A stretch of DNA of 12,432 nucleotides. Origin: Candidatus Methanoplasma sp. Lineage in GTDB: Archaea > Thermoplasmatota > Thermoplasmata > Methanomassiliicoccales > Methanomethylophilaceae. A program made the position numbers and the translations under genes. Shown piece by piece: positions 6,753 through 12,432 of the stretch. The stretch lies in contig JAITCQ010000083.1 of assembly GCA_031283015.1 (NCBI GenBank), positions 1-12,432 on the forward strand, written 5' to 3'. The notes below the pieces were generated by a model. It worked only from the letters and a program-made list of their open reading frames with translations, had not been told where the DNA came from and made no database searches. Each line of letters starts with the position of its first letter. The stretch's first letter is position 1.

Positions 6753-7924
6753 AGCACGACCTCCATCAGTTTCAGGATATCCCTGCAGACAACGTCCTGA
6801 GAACACAGCGTGGGAAGATAATTGCCGGCTTTCGCCGAGTTCGTTCCCGTCCTCTTGAATATCCCCTCGATCGGAGCGACCACCATGCATGTGTCGGCCA
6901 GCACCGGGCCAAATTCTTCCATTATCTTCACCTCATCCGCGCACTCCGCCCGTATCTTCGAAGAGGTGCAGAACCAGATCTCGACGTCCTTGTTCTTCTT
7001 TTTCTTTCCTTTGAGGAACGTGGCGATGTCCTTCATCTCTTTCCTGCTGAGATGGGGGCAGCCCAGCGCTATCAGCTGGATATCATCCGCCGTGTTCAGC
7101 TTGTCGTATGCTTCCCTGAGCTCTTTCGCTCCGACGGACACTTTTTCCAGTCCGCTGATGTCGAAGTTCCCGGCCTCCGGCGTGACCCCTTCGACGTGGT
7201 ATAACGCGACGGATCCGGAGGCGGCCATGGCGGCGGACATGGTCTTTGCGTCGTCGACAGTAGGCTCTACACCTCGGAAATACGGTATACCGCCGCCGAC
7301 CGCCATCCCGACTGCCTGTCCGAGCATGGAGTAGCTGAACACCGAGCCGTCGGTCTCCGCTTCTATGATGACGGTGGGCCTCCTGTTCTCGTCGATATGG
7401 AGGCCATAATTGGCGGTCCTGCCAAGTATGGCGGCGGCGAGTGCGCCTGGTCCCCCCTCCCTGTTGGTCCTTGCTCCTATGTATGAGTTCACGAACGACA
7501 GCGCGGAAGATTCCGCCCATGCGACATGGTCTCCGAGGGAAGGAACGTTATCCCCAAGGTACGGGGTGCAGGAGCAGGTCGGCGAGACGCCCATGCTTTT
7601 GTATAATTCGATGATCCTCAGCTGTTTCTCCGCGAAGGCTTGGGGGATATGCATCTCCCTCCACCTTTCCCGGTCCATACCGATCGGGTTCAGCGTCGAC
7701 GGGACGGATACCTTCGCTCCGCCTTCCGCCATATCCTCCAGATACTTCAGGCCGCCGTCCCCTATGGTCTTATAGGAAGCGCCGGAGAGGTGCGCCGATG
7801 TTATTTCGATCAGATCCTCCGCGCCGTAAATCTTACCGAGCGCCACCACGAGCTCCATGGCCTTCCGGCTGCTTTCGCCCTCTTCTCCCGCGAGTATGAG
7901 CTCCTCGTCCCTGGTAAGATACAT
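6749..7924 (-). CDS. Aconitase X catalytic (large) subunit, phosphomevalonate dehydratase large subunit
   Basis: DUF521 / aconitase X catalytic domain, 391 residues, the usual length for the separate archaeal large subunit. With the DUF126 subunit it removes water from 5-phosphomevalonate, feeding isopentenyl phosphate synthesis for membrane lipids. Typical segments are HLSGASYKTIGDGGLKYL (45-62), STLNPIGMD (76-84), TCSCTPYLGDNVPS (116-129), SYIGARTNREGGPGALAAAILGRT (147-170, given here as start SYIGARTNREGG and end AAAILGRT) and GCPHLS (288-293). Likely ligands of the iron-sulfur cluster are C117 or C119, C289 and C346 (ADTC); the exact set is inferred from the family. The ATG at 7924 has no ribosome binding site, but an AT-rich TATA-like element is centred about 25 bp upstream, so the mRNA is probably leaderless. 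The downstream small-subunit gene overlaps its stop codon. Confidence 0.93.
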   Translation of the reverse strand: MYLTRDEELILAGEEGESSRKAMELVVALGKIYGAEDLIEITSAHLSGASYKTIGDGGLKYLEDMAEGGAKVSVPSTLNPIGMDRERWREMHIPQAFAEKQLRIIELYKSMGVSPTCSCTPYLGDNVPSLGDHVAWAESSALSFVNSYIGARTNREGGPGALAAAILGRTANYGLHIDENRRPTVIIEAETDGSVFSYSMLGQAVGMAVGGGIPYFRGVEPTVDDAKTMSAAMAASGSVALYHVEGVTPEAGNFDISGLEKVSVGAKELREAYDKLNTADDIQLIALGCPHLSRKEMKDIATFLKGKKKKNKDVEIWFCTSSKIRAECADEVKIMEEFGPVLADTCMVVAPIEGIFKRTGTNSAKAGNYLPTLCSQDVVCRDILKLMEVVL

Positions 7925-7943
7925 GAGGGAGTAACAGAACGAA

Positions 7944-7955
7944 GATTAATCAATC
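7944..7955 (-). promoter_or_regulatory. TATA-like box for the aconitase X operon
   Basis: Read on the minus strand this is GATTGATTAATC, centred about 25 bp before the A of the large-subunit ATG at 7924. No Shine-Dalgarno sequence separates them, which fits a leaderless transcript. Confidence 0.5.
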
Positions 7956-7962
7956 TATGTTC

Positions 7963-8106
7963 TCAGCTCTTGACCGCCAGCGGCCTGAGGCAGAACGGCA
8001 GGTCGCCTTTCTGGTCGCGGTGGTAAGGCACGCACATGTTGCAGTTTCCGTGGCGCGGGCAATCCGTTTTTGGGCATTTACAGTCGGCAGCGTTCTCGGG
8101 TACCAT
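7963..8106 (-). CDS. Small cysteine-rich protein, probable metal-binding
   Basis: A 47-residue protein with six cysteines (C9, C11, C16, C22, C25, C39) and two histidines (H19, H29) in the pattern CKCPKTDCPRHGNCNMC, then YHR and LPFCLR. Small proteins with this CP-x-x-x-C-x-RHG-x-C-x-x-C layout occur in many anaerobic bacteria and archaea without known function; zinc or iron-sulfur binding is inferred from the cysteine spacing. An in-frame ATG at 8145 would add 13 hydrophobic residues. I prefer 8106, because the TATA-like element (8129-8136) lies between the two ATGs and about 27 bp before 8106, making a leaderless start. It is 38 bp upstream of the aconitase X large subunit, in the same direction. 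Confidence 0.7.
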   Translation of the reverse strand: MVPENAADCKCPKTDCPRHGNCNMCVPYHRDQKGDLPFCLRPLAVKS

Positions 8107-8128
8107 ATAAAACAGATAAAGATGAAAA

Positions 8129-8136
8129 ATTAAAAG
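8129..8136 (-). promoter_or_regulatory. TATA-like box for the Cys-rich protein gene
   Basis: Minus-strand CTTTTAAT inside a longer AT-rich stretch, centred about 27 bp before the ATG at 8106. It fits a leaderless transcript and decides between two candidate start codons. Confidence 0.45.
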
Positions 8137-8224
8137 GGTTTTCATTCAAACCGGAAGAGCGCGCCTCTTACTGCGCCTTGAACTTGTCTTTGGTCCCGCC
8201 GCCGACGGAAACGCGCGGACTTGC

Positions 8225-9124
8225 TCATGAGGGGGCGGCCGCCTTCCCGAATATCGTCGCCGCCATGAATATCTGGGCGGCGAACGCGAAGAGGAACACG
8301 ATCCAGGAGTGCGGCCAATCCAGTACGAAATAGAACGTGACGAACAGCGCCACCGTCAGGAACCACATGCCTCCGGACGCTACGCCGAACCTCGCGGCTC
8401 TGACGGGATCGACCATTTCGGTCCAGTTCGAGAACTCCTTCTCAAATTCTTCCTCGAGTTCCGTCATGGCCTTGAGCCACGGCTTCTTACGGTCGATTCC
8501 AGTCGCGATCAGGAAGATCAAAGCGCATACTGCGGGGAACACCAGCACGAACTCTATCGCCAAAGCGGCGGCCAGCTCCATTTCGCCAAATAAGAACAAC
8601 ACGAGCGCCAGCACTTCTCCGAGAACGCCGAAGAAGAGGATCGTCCCGTACGCCGCCGCCCGCTTGTTATTCATAGGGTAATGCCCGGATGTCTCTTGGG
8701 TAAGACCGAAGTACGCATACAGAGCGAAGGCGTCCGCTATCAGGATGGCGGACAGGTAATAGAACCGCATCCCGCCGGACTCGCTGACGTAGTTGATGAG
8801 CATCAGGCCTACGCCGACAAAGAGCATCCCCGAAGCGAGCGCCAACCCGCCCGCCGTCCTTTTTGTGACCGGTACCTTCGATTTCATATACATTTGGCCG
8901 ATGGCCTCTTTGCGCTTCCCTTTCCCGACGTTGTCGGCGATCGCTGTGATATCGCCGAGCTCAGCGGCGGCCTTTTCGAAGGCCTCTTCTTCGCCGAGCC
9001 CCTTGGAAACGAGCTCCATGACGCGCTCTCTGAGGTTCCCCGCGATCTCCTCTTTGAAATCCCTGATCTCCGGAGTATCCTCGTAGTCTGCGAACAGACG
9101 GTCGACGTAAACTTTTTCTTTCAT
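8225..9124 (-). CDS. Six-helix membrane protein with N-terminal HAAS/permease-prefix-like domain
   Basis: The first 70 residues (299 in all) form a charged helical domain, LFADYEDTPEIRDFKEEI then RVMELVSKGLGEEEAFEKA and ELGDI, like the HAAS/DUF1700 or permease prefix domain. Such domains typically sit in proteins encoded next to PadR regulators. Six hydrophobic segments follow at about 91-112, 120-140, 158-179, 184-208, 247-268 and 272-292, with a charged cytosolic stretch (KAMTELEEEFEKEF) between the fourth and fifth. Two ATGs compete. The one at 9130 overlaps the padR stop as ATGA but has almost no spacing from GGAGGA. The one at 9124 lies seven bases after GGAGG, so I choose it. Function is unknown; membrane sensing or stress-linked partnership with PadR is inferred. 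The reading frame after the TGA stays open for 18 more codons. Confidence 0.85.
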   Translation of the reverse strand: MKEKVYVDRLFADYEDTPEIRDFKEEIAGNLRERVMELVSKGLGEEEAFEKAAAELGDITAIADNVGKGKRKEAIGQMYMKSKVPVTKRTAGGLALASGMLFVGVGLMLINYVSESGGMRFYYLSAILIADAFALYAYFGLTQETSGHYPMNNKRAAAYGTILFFGVLGEVLALVLFLFGEMELAAALAIEFVLVFPAVCALIFLIATGIDRKKPWLKAMTELEEEFEKEFSNWTEMVDPVRAARFGVASGGMWFLTVALFVTFYFVLDWPHSWIVFLFAFAAQIFMAATIFGKAAAPS

Positions 9125-9126
9125 TC

Positions 9127-9459
9127 TCATTCCTCCAATATTTTGTCCAGTATCTTCTTTGTCTTGATCCAGTCCGCCTTGTTCTGTCTGAAAAGCTCTT
9201 TGCCGGAGTCGGTTATGCGGTAATATTTGCGCCGGCCTCCGAGCGTCTCGTCCCCCCAGTATGACATTATGTAACCGTCGGATTCAAGCCGTTTGTAGCT
9301 GGAATACAACGTGGCCTCCTTCAGTTCATATTCTCCGGCGAGCCTGTCGATTATGCTTTTATGGATCTCATAACCGTAGTTATCGCCTTTCAGCAGCACG
9401 CTCAGTACGACGGTGTCCGTATGCCCGCGCAACAGATCGGCAGATGTTCTTGTTTCCAT
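9127..9459 (-). CDS. PadR-family transcriptional regulator
   Basis: DNA-binding repressor of the PadR winged-helix family. Its 110 residues match small PadR proteins. Typical segments are LLRGHTDTVVLSVLL (9-23), NYGYEIHKSI (27-36), EATLYSSYKRLESDGYI (48-64) for the recognition helix and wing, and GGRRKYYRITDSGKEL (74-89). Three in-frame ATGs exist at 9501, 9480 and 9459. The one at 9459 is preceded by AGGTGG with about six bases of spacing and gives the family's usual start, whereas 9501 lies inside the upstream palindrome. The stop overlaps the membrane-protein gene, so the pair is one operon. A perfect inverted repeat between the predicted promoter and the gene suggests autorepression. The zinc-ribbon cassette is divergent and may share this control. 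The inducing signal cannot be told. Confidence 0.9.
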   Translation of the reverse strand: METRTSADLLRGHTDTVVLSVLLKGDNYGYEIHKSIIDRLAGEYELKEATLYSSYKRLESDGYIMSYWGDETLGGRRKYYRITDSGKELFRQNKADWIKTKKILDKILEE

Positions 9460-9483
9460 TCGTCCCACCTTGCTTGACATGTT

Positions 9484-9505
9484 TAGTATGTGATTGCACA
9501 TACTA
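9484..9505. promoter_or_regulatory. Palindromic operator candidate for PadR
   Basis: A perfect nine-base inverted repeat, TAGTATGTG then ATTG then CACATACTA, lies just upstream of padR. It holds ATGT and ACAT half-sites separated by six bases, like the ATGT/ACAT halves known for PadR operators, where the spacing is often eight. A second, imperfect inverted repeat (TACTAT 9504-9509, ATAGTA 9520-9525) follows directly. Confidence 0.65.
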
Positions 9506-9533
9506 CTATGACTATCATAATAGTATGATGATG

Positions 9534-9545
9534 AAGTTTAAATAA
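9534..9545 (-). promoter_or_regulatory. TATA-like box for padR operon
   Basis: Minus-strand GTTATTTAAACT places transcription start near 9513, so the palindromes at 9484-9525 would cover the start site and first transcribed bases, a position suited to repression. Confidence 0.5.
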
Positions 9546-9648
9546 CTTTCTACAGACAGGATGTACGCCCATAGTCTGCCCGAAAGGACCATTTCAGTAA
9601 AAAGAATGGGCCCTCTAACTTCCAAGCCCGATGATGTTGTTAAAAACC

Positions 9649-9680
9649 CATTCCGAAGAATGTTGAGAAATCATTCCGAA
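9649..9680. repeat. Repeated CATTCCGAA motif in the divergent intergenic region
   Basis: CATTCCGAA occurs at 9649-9657 and again at 9672-9680, 23 bp apart. The first copy also forms a perfect palindrome, CATTC-CGAA-GAATG (9649-9662). The pair lies 45-75 bp before the first zinc-ribbon gene, just upstream of its TATA-like element, where an activator or repressor site could be. Function is inferred from position only. Confidence 0.4.
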
Positions 9681-9695
9681 AAGGGCCAAAGAATA

Positions 9696-9709
9696 ATAAT
9701 AAATTAATA
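9696..9709 (+). promoter_or_regulatory. TATA-like region for the zinc-ribbon cassette
   Basis: The AT-only stretch ATAATAAATTAATA, centred about 22-25 bp before the ATG at 9724, is the only good TATA-like element in the divergent region on this strand. No clear ribosome binding site follows, so the first gene is probably leaderless or has a very short leader. Confidence 0.5.
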
Positions 9710-9723
9710 ACATACGGAAAAGC

Positions 9724-10095
9724 ATGGCTACCTACAAGCAACCTTGTATCCACTGCGGTGAGATGATCGAGCGGGACAGCCGTTATTGCCCAAAATGCGC
9801 CAGCAACGGCCCGTTCGGGTTTCAGTGCCCATCCTGTTTGAAACCTATACAGCGCGAACAAGCGATCTGTTCTGACTGCGGGAGGGCAGTGATGACGACC
9901 TGCCCTCTGTGCGGCGGCCAGACATTTAGAGGCGCCATAAAATGCGACGCCTGCGGCAAACCCCTTACGGTGCGTTGCGGATACAAATACTGCGGAGAGC
10001 CGCAGTACTTTGAGAACACAAAATGCACCCTCTGCGGCAAGCCTATCAAAGATGCGAAAAAACAATTGATAAAAGAATCAAAGGGGAAGAAGTAA
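9724..10095 (+). CDS. Protein of four tandem zinc ribbons
   Basis: A 123-residue protein composed almost only of Cys4 zinc-binding units: C8/C11/C22/C25, C35/C38/C49/C52, C60/C63/C74/C77 and C85/C90/C101/C104. The first three have CxxC pairs ten residues apart; the fourth has a widened CxxxxC pair. A Lys-rich tail (KKQLIKESKGKK) ends the chain. There is no signal peptide, membrane segment or catalytic motif, so protein or nucleic-acid binding is the natural inference. The ATG at 9724 is the first in frame and follows the TATA-like stretch at leaderless distance. The TAA stop is directly followed by the ATG of the next gene, so they are co-transcribed. I do not recognise a named family beyond zinc-ribbon proteins of unknown function. 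Confidence 0.85.
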   Translation: MATYKQPCIHCGEMIERDSRYCPKCASNGPFGFQCPSCLKPIQREQAICSDCGRAVMTTCPLCGGQTFRGAIKCDACGKPLTVRCGYKYCGEPQYFENTKCTLCGKPIKDAKKQLIKESKGKK

Positions 10096-10863
10096 ATGCT
10101 GAAATCTTTCACGCGGAATTATCACGACAAAAGCACTGACGCCGGTTTCGAGTTCGTATTCGATTGCGACATATGCAAGGACGGCTTCAAATCCAGTTTC
10201 ATTACGTCAGACACCTACAAAAAGAAGAAGGGATCCCGTCTGCTGGGTCAGGGCGCCGGCCTGGTCGGCAACCTTGCCGGCGGTATGGCAAGGACCTTGG
10301 GCAATACCGCATCGCAGGGAGGCAACATAGCGTCCCAGCAGTTCGAAGGAAAGTCTCCGGAGTGGCATAAGGAACACGAGCAGGCCTTCGACAAGGCCCA
10401 GAATGAAGCGAGACAGCACTTCCACCGCTGCCCCGGTTGCAATACCTACGCCTGCGACCAATGCTGGAACGAGGACGCAACGCTCTGCACCACATGCGCT
10501 CCGCGCCAGGAGGTCGCGGTGGCGCAGGCTCACGCAAAGGCGATGAAACGCAACATCGACGACGCCGGGAGCAAAGCTGTGGTATGGGAGGGCAAGATCG
10601 AAAGCAAGACTACCATCTGCCCCGCCTGTGGCAAACCTGCCGGAGCCGGCAAGTTCTGCAACAATTGCGGGGGTTCGATGGAACTAAAGGAATGTCCGAA
10701 ATGCGGCACCAAGAATGCGGTGAACATCCGCTTCTGCAACAATTGCGGTGAGAATCTGCAACAGGCTGCGGCTCCGCCCGCCACCGGGAAATGCGCCGGC
10801 TGCGGGCACGACAACCCGCCCGGAACGAAGTTCTGCGGCGGATGCGGCAGCAAACTGGGCTGA
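10096..10863 (+). CDS. Zinc-ribbon protein with Gly-rich hydrophobic segment and three C-terminal ribbons
   Basis: A 255-residue protein. An N-terminal C24/C27 pair is followed by a basic patch and a Gly/Ala-rich segment of about 30 residues (48-77, starting RLLGQGAGLVGNLAGG) that may insert into a membrane or form a helical hairpin. Next is a Cys cluster at C112, C115, C120, C123, C131 and C134 (HRCPGCNTYACDQCW), which with C24/C27 could bind two zinc ions. Residues 135-170 are a linker. Three standard ribbons end the protein: C175/C178/C188/C191, C200/C203/C214/C217 and C233/C236/C247/C250. Its ATG directly abuts the previous stop, with AGGGGA eight bases upstream inside that gene. A strong hairpin follows the stop. 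No enzyme motif is visible, and its function is unknown. Confidence 0.85.
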   Translation: MLKSFTRNYHDKSTDAGFEFVFDCDICKDGFKSSFITSDTYKKKKGSRLLGQGAGLVGNLAGGMARTLGNTASQGGNIASQQFEGKSPEWHKEHEQAFDKAQNEARQHFHRCPGCNTYACDQCWNEDATLCTTCAPRQEVAVAQAHAKAMKRNIDDAGSKAVVWEGKIESKTTICPACGKPAGAGKFCNNCGGSMELKECPKCGTKNAVNIRFCNNCGENLQQAAAPPATGKCAGCGHDNPPGTKFCGGCGSKLG

Positions 10864-10864
10864 C

Positions 10865-10896
10865 CTTCCGAGGCGGGCGGCGCCCGCCGTCGGAAG
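10865..10896 (+). promoter_or_regulatory. Strong intercistronic hairpin
   Basis: CTTCCGA (10865-10871) and GGCGGGC (10872-10878) pair with GCCCGCC (10882-10888) and TCGGAAG (10890-10896). This gives a 14-base-pair stem with one bulged G and a three-base loop. It starts one base after the preceding stop codon and has no T-run after it. It may protect or separate the messages, or lower expression of the third gene; it is not a classical terminator. Confidence 0.6.
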
Positions 10897-10925
10897 AACG
10901 GGATCCGAACAAAGAGGATGATGCC

Positions 10926-12284
10926 GTGGACAAAGAACCCAATAAGGGGGAGAAACCTCCGACGCGATATACGGCGCTGGTAACCTCACCGGTCGTGAAC
11001 GGTGAGGTAAAAGCAGCGATCGGAGAGAATTCTTTCACGATCGCCGGGCTGTTCGACGCGGCGGAGGTGCCCTTCGCCGACATATATGCGATAGAGTTCG
11101 CGGATTATGTGGTCAAGGTCAGAACAGAGGCTGGTGACTACGTTTTTTCACGCATGGGATCGTGGGCGCAGCCCTTCTATGACGCGCTTTGCAGTTCATA
11201 CTGCGAAGCGGTCCTGCGCGCATTCTTCGTGTCCGGCAGCCCCGTGTCCAATGCGGTCGGGGACTATCTTTTCACAGAAAACGGGATGAACGTCGGCGGC
11301 GTCAGAGCGCCGATCCGCGTGTACGAGAACTGTATAACCGCCCTGCCGCCGAACGACGACGCGAGACGCATTCCCCTTTGCTTTGCATCGGGACTGGAAA
11401 GAAGCGAATACGGGCTCACTTTGAAGCTGAGCACCGGCGAGACCTACGTCTTTTCCAGAATGGGACTCGGCACCGCCTATTTCACGGACGTTCTGGAGGA
11501 ACGGATCCGGGCGCTGCGGGAAAGGTCGATCTCGATCGTCAAAGATATCGATCCTACCCTTACGGTGGCGCAGGCCTCGCAGATCTCCAAGATCATGCCA
11601 GAAGGCATCGCGGCGCAGATAGGGCAGCTTGCGGCGATAGCCCCGTCCTTCGCAGCCGCAGTAATATCGAAGATCTCTCAGACCCGCGCCGCCGAAAGCT
11701 ACAAAGCGTTCACCGAATTATGCGATCCGGCGCAGATATGGGTGGGTTTCAAGGAGAACGACATCACAGAGAACGCCGACCCCGCTACGGGAGACGGCGA
11801 TCCGGCGGACCAGGCTCCGCCCGACCCATATCTCTTTTGGATGATCGCGCCTTCCCCCAACGGGCAGTATGCGGCGGTAGAGTTCGCCGTCCAGGAGGGG
11901 GAGAGCGCCGCCACCTTCGTCTACCGCACGAACGGCGACCCCGTCGAATCGGCCGTACGGCTGAACCGCGCGCTGGAAGCCATCGATTTCAAGCGAGAAG
12001 TGGTGCGTCTGAGCGAGAAAGAGCTGCGCAACCCGGAGAACGCCGACTATTTCATGGCGGCCAAGCACACACCGTCTCTTCAATACATCCGCGCGAACTT
12101 CGCCGGGCGCGTGATCCATTCGAACCCTGAAGCGTGGAAGCGAGGCCTGACCGAATTGTGGAGCGCCAAAACACAATTGAAAACGTCTCCGCAGCCGAAC
12201 GCAAAGAGGATGCGCTGCGCCGCCTGCGGCATGGAACTTCAGAGCGAAACGAAATTCTGTCGCAGCTGCGGGGCGAAGATCTGA
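10926..12284 (+). CDS. Protein with duplicated beta-rich domain and C-terminal zinc ribbon
   Basis: A 452-residue protein of unknown function. Two segments of about 90 residues look duplicated: ENSFTIAG to YVFSRMG (34-78) and ENCITALP to YVFSRMG (134-180), with YVFSRMG exactly 102 residues apart. Their alternating hydrophobic pattern suggests a PH-like or GRAM-like beta fold (inferred). A helical region follows at 185-265, then an acidic Pro-rich linker (278-300) and a further beta segment, PYLFWMIAPS (301-310). A single Cys4 ribbon ends the protein (C431/C434/C445/C448, RCAACGMEL and FCRSCGAKI). I choose the GTG at 10926: GAGGATGAT lies upstream with suitable spacing, and the sequence before it reads like untranslated hairpin. 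The frame is open back to an ATG at 10791, which would overlap the previous gene by 73 bases, so the start is not certain. Confidence 0.8.
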   Translation: MDKEPNKGEKPPTRYTALVTSPVVNGEVKAAIGENSFTIAGLFDAAEVPFADIYAIEFADYVVKVRTEAGDYVFSRMGSWAQPFYDALCSSYCEAVLRAFFVSGSPVSNAVGDYLFTENGMNVGGVRAPIRVYENCITALPPNDDARRIPLCFASGLERSEYGLTLKLSTGETYVFSRMGLGTAYFTDVLEERIRALRERSISIVKDIDPTLTVAQASQISKIMPEGIAAQIGQLAAIAPSFAAAVISKISQTRAAESYKAFTELCDPAQIWVGFKENDITENADPATGDGDPADQAPPDPYLFWMIAPSPNGQYAAVEFAVQEGESAATFVYRTNGDPVESAVRLNRALEAIDFKREVVRLSEKELRNPENADYFMAAKHTPSLQYIRANFAGRVIHSNPEAWKRGLTELWSAKTQLKTSPQPNAKRMRCAACGMELQSETKFCRSCGAKI

Positions 12285-12315
12285 TCCAGCGTACGAATGT
12301 CCTGAAGTATGGAAG

Positions 12316-12389
12316 CGGGCCGGCCGGGATTCGAACCCGGGTCTAAGGCTCCGGAAGCCCCTATGCTATCCAAGCTATACCACTGGCCC
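12316..12389 (-). tRNA. tRNA-Arg (anticodon CCG)
   Basis: A 74-base tRNA on the minus strand. The acceptor arms GGGCCAG (12383-12389) and CCGGCCC (12317-12323) pair except for one A-C mismatch at the sixth position. The T arm is CCGGG-TTCGAAT-CCCGG and the anticodon arm is GGGGC-TTCCGGA-GCCTT, with T33 before CCG, reading CGG codons. The D loop contains the usual GG. The discriminator base is G and no CCA is encoded, as usual in archaea. No intron is present. The gene is convergent with the zinc-ribbon cassette, whose last stop is 31 bp away. Confidence 0.93.
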
Positions 12390-12404
12390 ATTTGTGTAGA
12401 ACCG

Positions 12405-12417
12405 TTAAAAGATAAGA
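12405..12417 (-). promoter_or_regulatory. TATA-like box for tRNA-Arg
   Basis: The minus strand reads CTTATCTTTTAAC, centred about 22 bp upstream of the mature 5' end of the tRNA. This is the spacing expected for an archaeal promoter giving a very short 5' leader. Confidence 0.45.
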
Positions 12418-12432
12418 TTTTTTGCCGGGGGC

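Noticed and set aside
8142..8228. 28-codon ORF overlapping the membrane-protein stop as ATGA
   Set aside because: Its product is an Arg-rich shadow without a ribosome binding site; the alternative frame after the stop looks more protein-like.
10791..10925. Upstream start (ATG 10791) for the third zinc-ribbon protein
   Set aside because: It would overlap the previous gene by 73 bases and translate an Arg-rich shadow and the hairpin; a GTG with a better ribosome binding site lies at 10926.
12316..12389. Reading the tRNA as tRNA-Gly (TCC)
   Set aside because: Shifting the loop by one base breaks the anticodon stem; the stem GGGGC/GCCTT fixes the anticodon as CCG.

Overview
The window looks like archaeal chromosome. 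It carries a FEN-1 flap endonuclease with a PCNA-binding tail, an archaeal-type isoleucyl-tRNA synthetase and the two-part aconitase X of the archaeal modified mevalonate pathway. Several genes have TATA-like boxes about 25 bp before an ATG with no leader. The tRNA has no encoded CCA. No assigned gene ends in TAG. Together with the overall flavour of the proteins, this suggests a Thermoplasmatota methanogen of the Methanomassiliicoccales type, where TAG is reassigned to pyrrolysine. That placement is inference, because no marker gene of the order lies in the window.

Layout. Positions 1-1720 (+) hold a tight operon: a possible end of an upstream gene, ribulose-phosphate 3-epimerase, then FEN-1 four bases later. 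Positions 1721-2116 are intergenic. They contain a tandem array of exact 32-bp period rich in T-tracts (likely terminator and/or bent DNA), one small ORF with a strong ribosome binding site, and the ileS promoter. Positions 2117-5062 (+) are ileS, closed by a hairpin terminator. Positions 5063-5960 have no intact gene. The first half (about 5135-5440) is GC-rich and full of nested hairpins, either an unassigned structured RNA or a decayed gene. The second half (about 5545-5953) is AT-richer and holds a frameshifted relic of a DUF1016/YhcG-type nuclease.

Positions 5961-8106 (-) hold a leaderless 47-residue Cys-rich protein, the leaderless aconitase X large subunit, and the aconitase X small subunit fused to a Nudix hydrolase domain. 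The large and small subunits overlap, and the small one starts at a TTG set by a GGAGGT site. They should form phosphomevalonate dehydratase; the Nudix fusion is the most unusual gene architecture here. Positions 8225-9459 (-) are a PadR-family repressor overlapping a six-helix HAAS-like membrane protein gene, with a palindromic operator upstream of padR.

Positions 9724-12284 (+), divergent from padR, form a three-gene cassette of proteins built from Cys4 zinc ribbons. The first has four in tandem. The second has a Gly-rich hydrophobic patch plus three C-terminal ribbons. The third has duplicated beta-rich domains and one C-terminal ribbon. Their joint role is unknown and they are the best candidate for an undescribed system. 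A tRNA-Arg(CCG) on the minus strand closes the window, convergent with the cassette.
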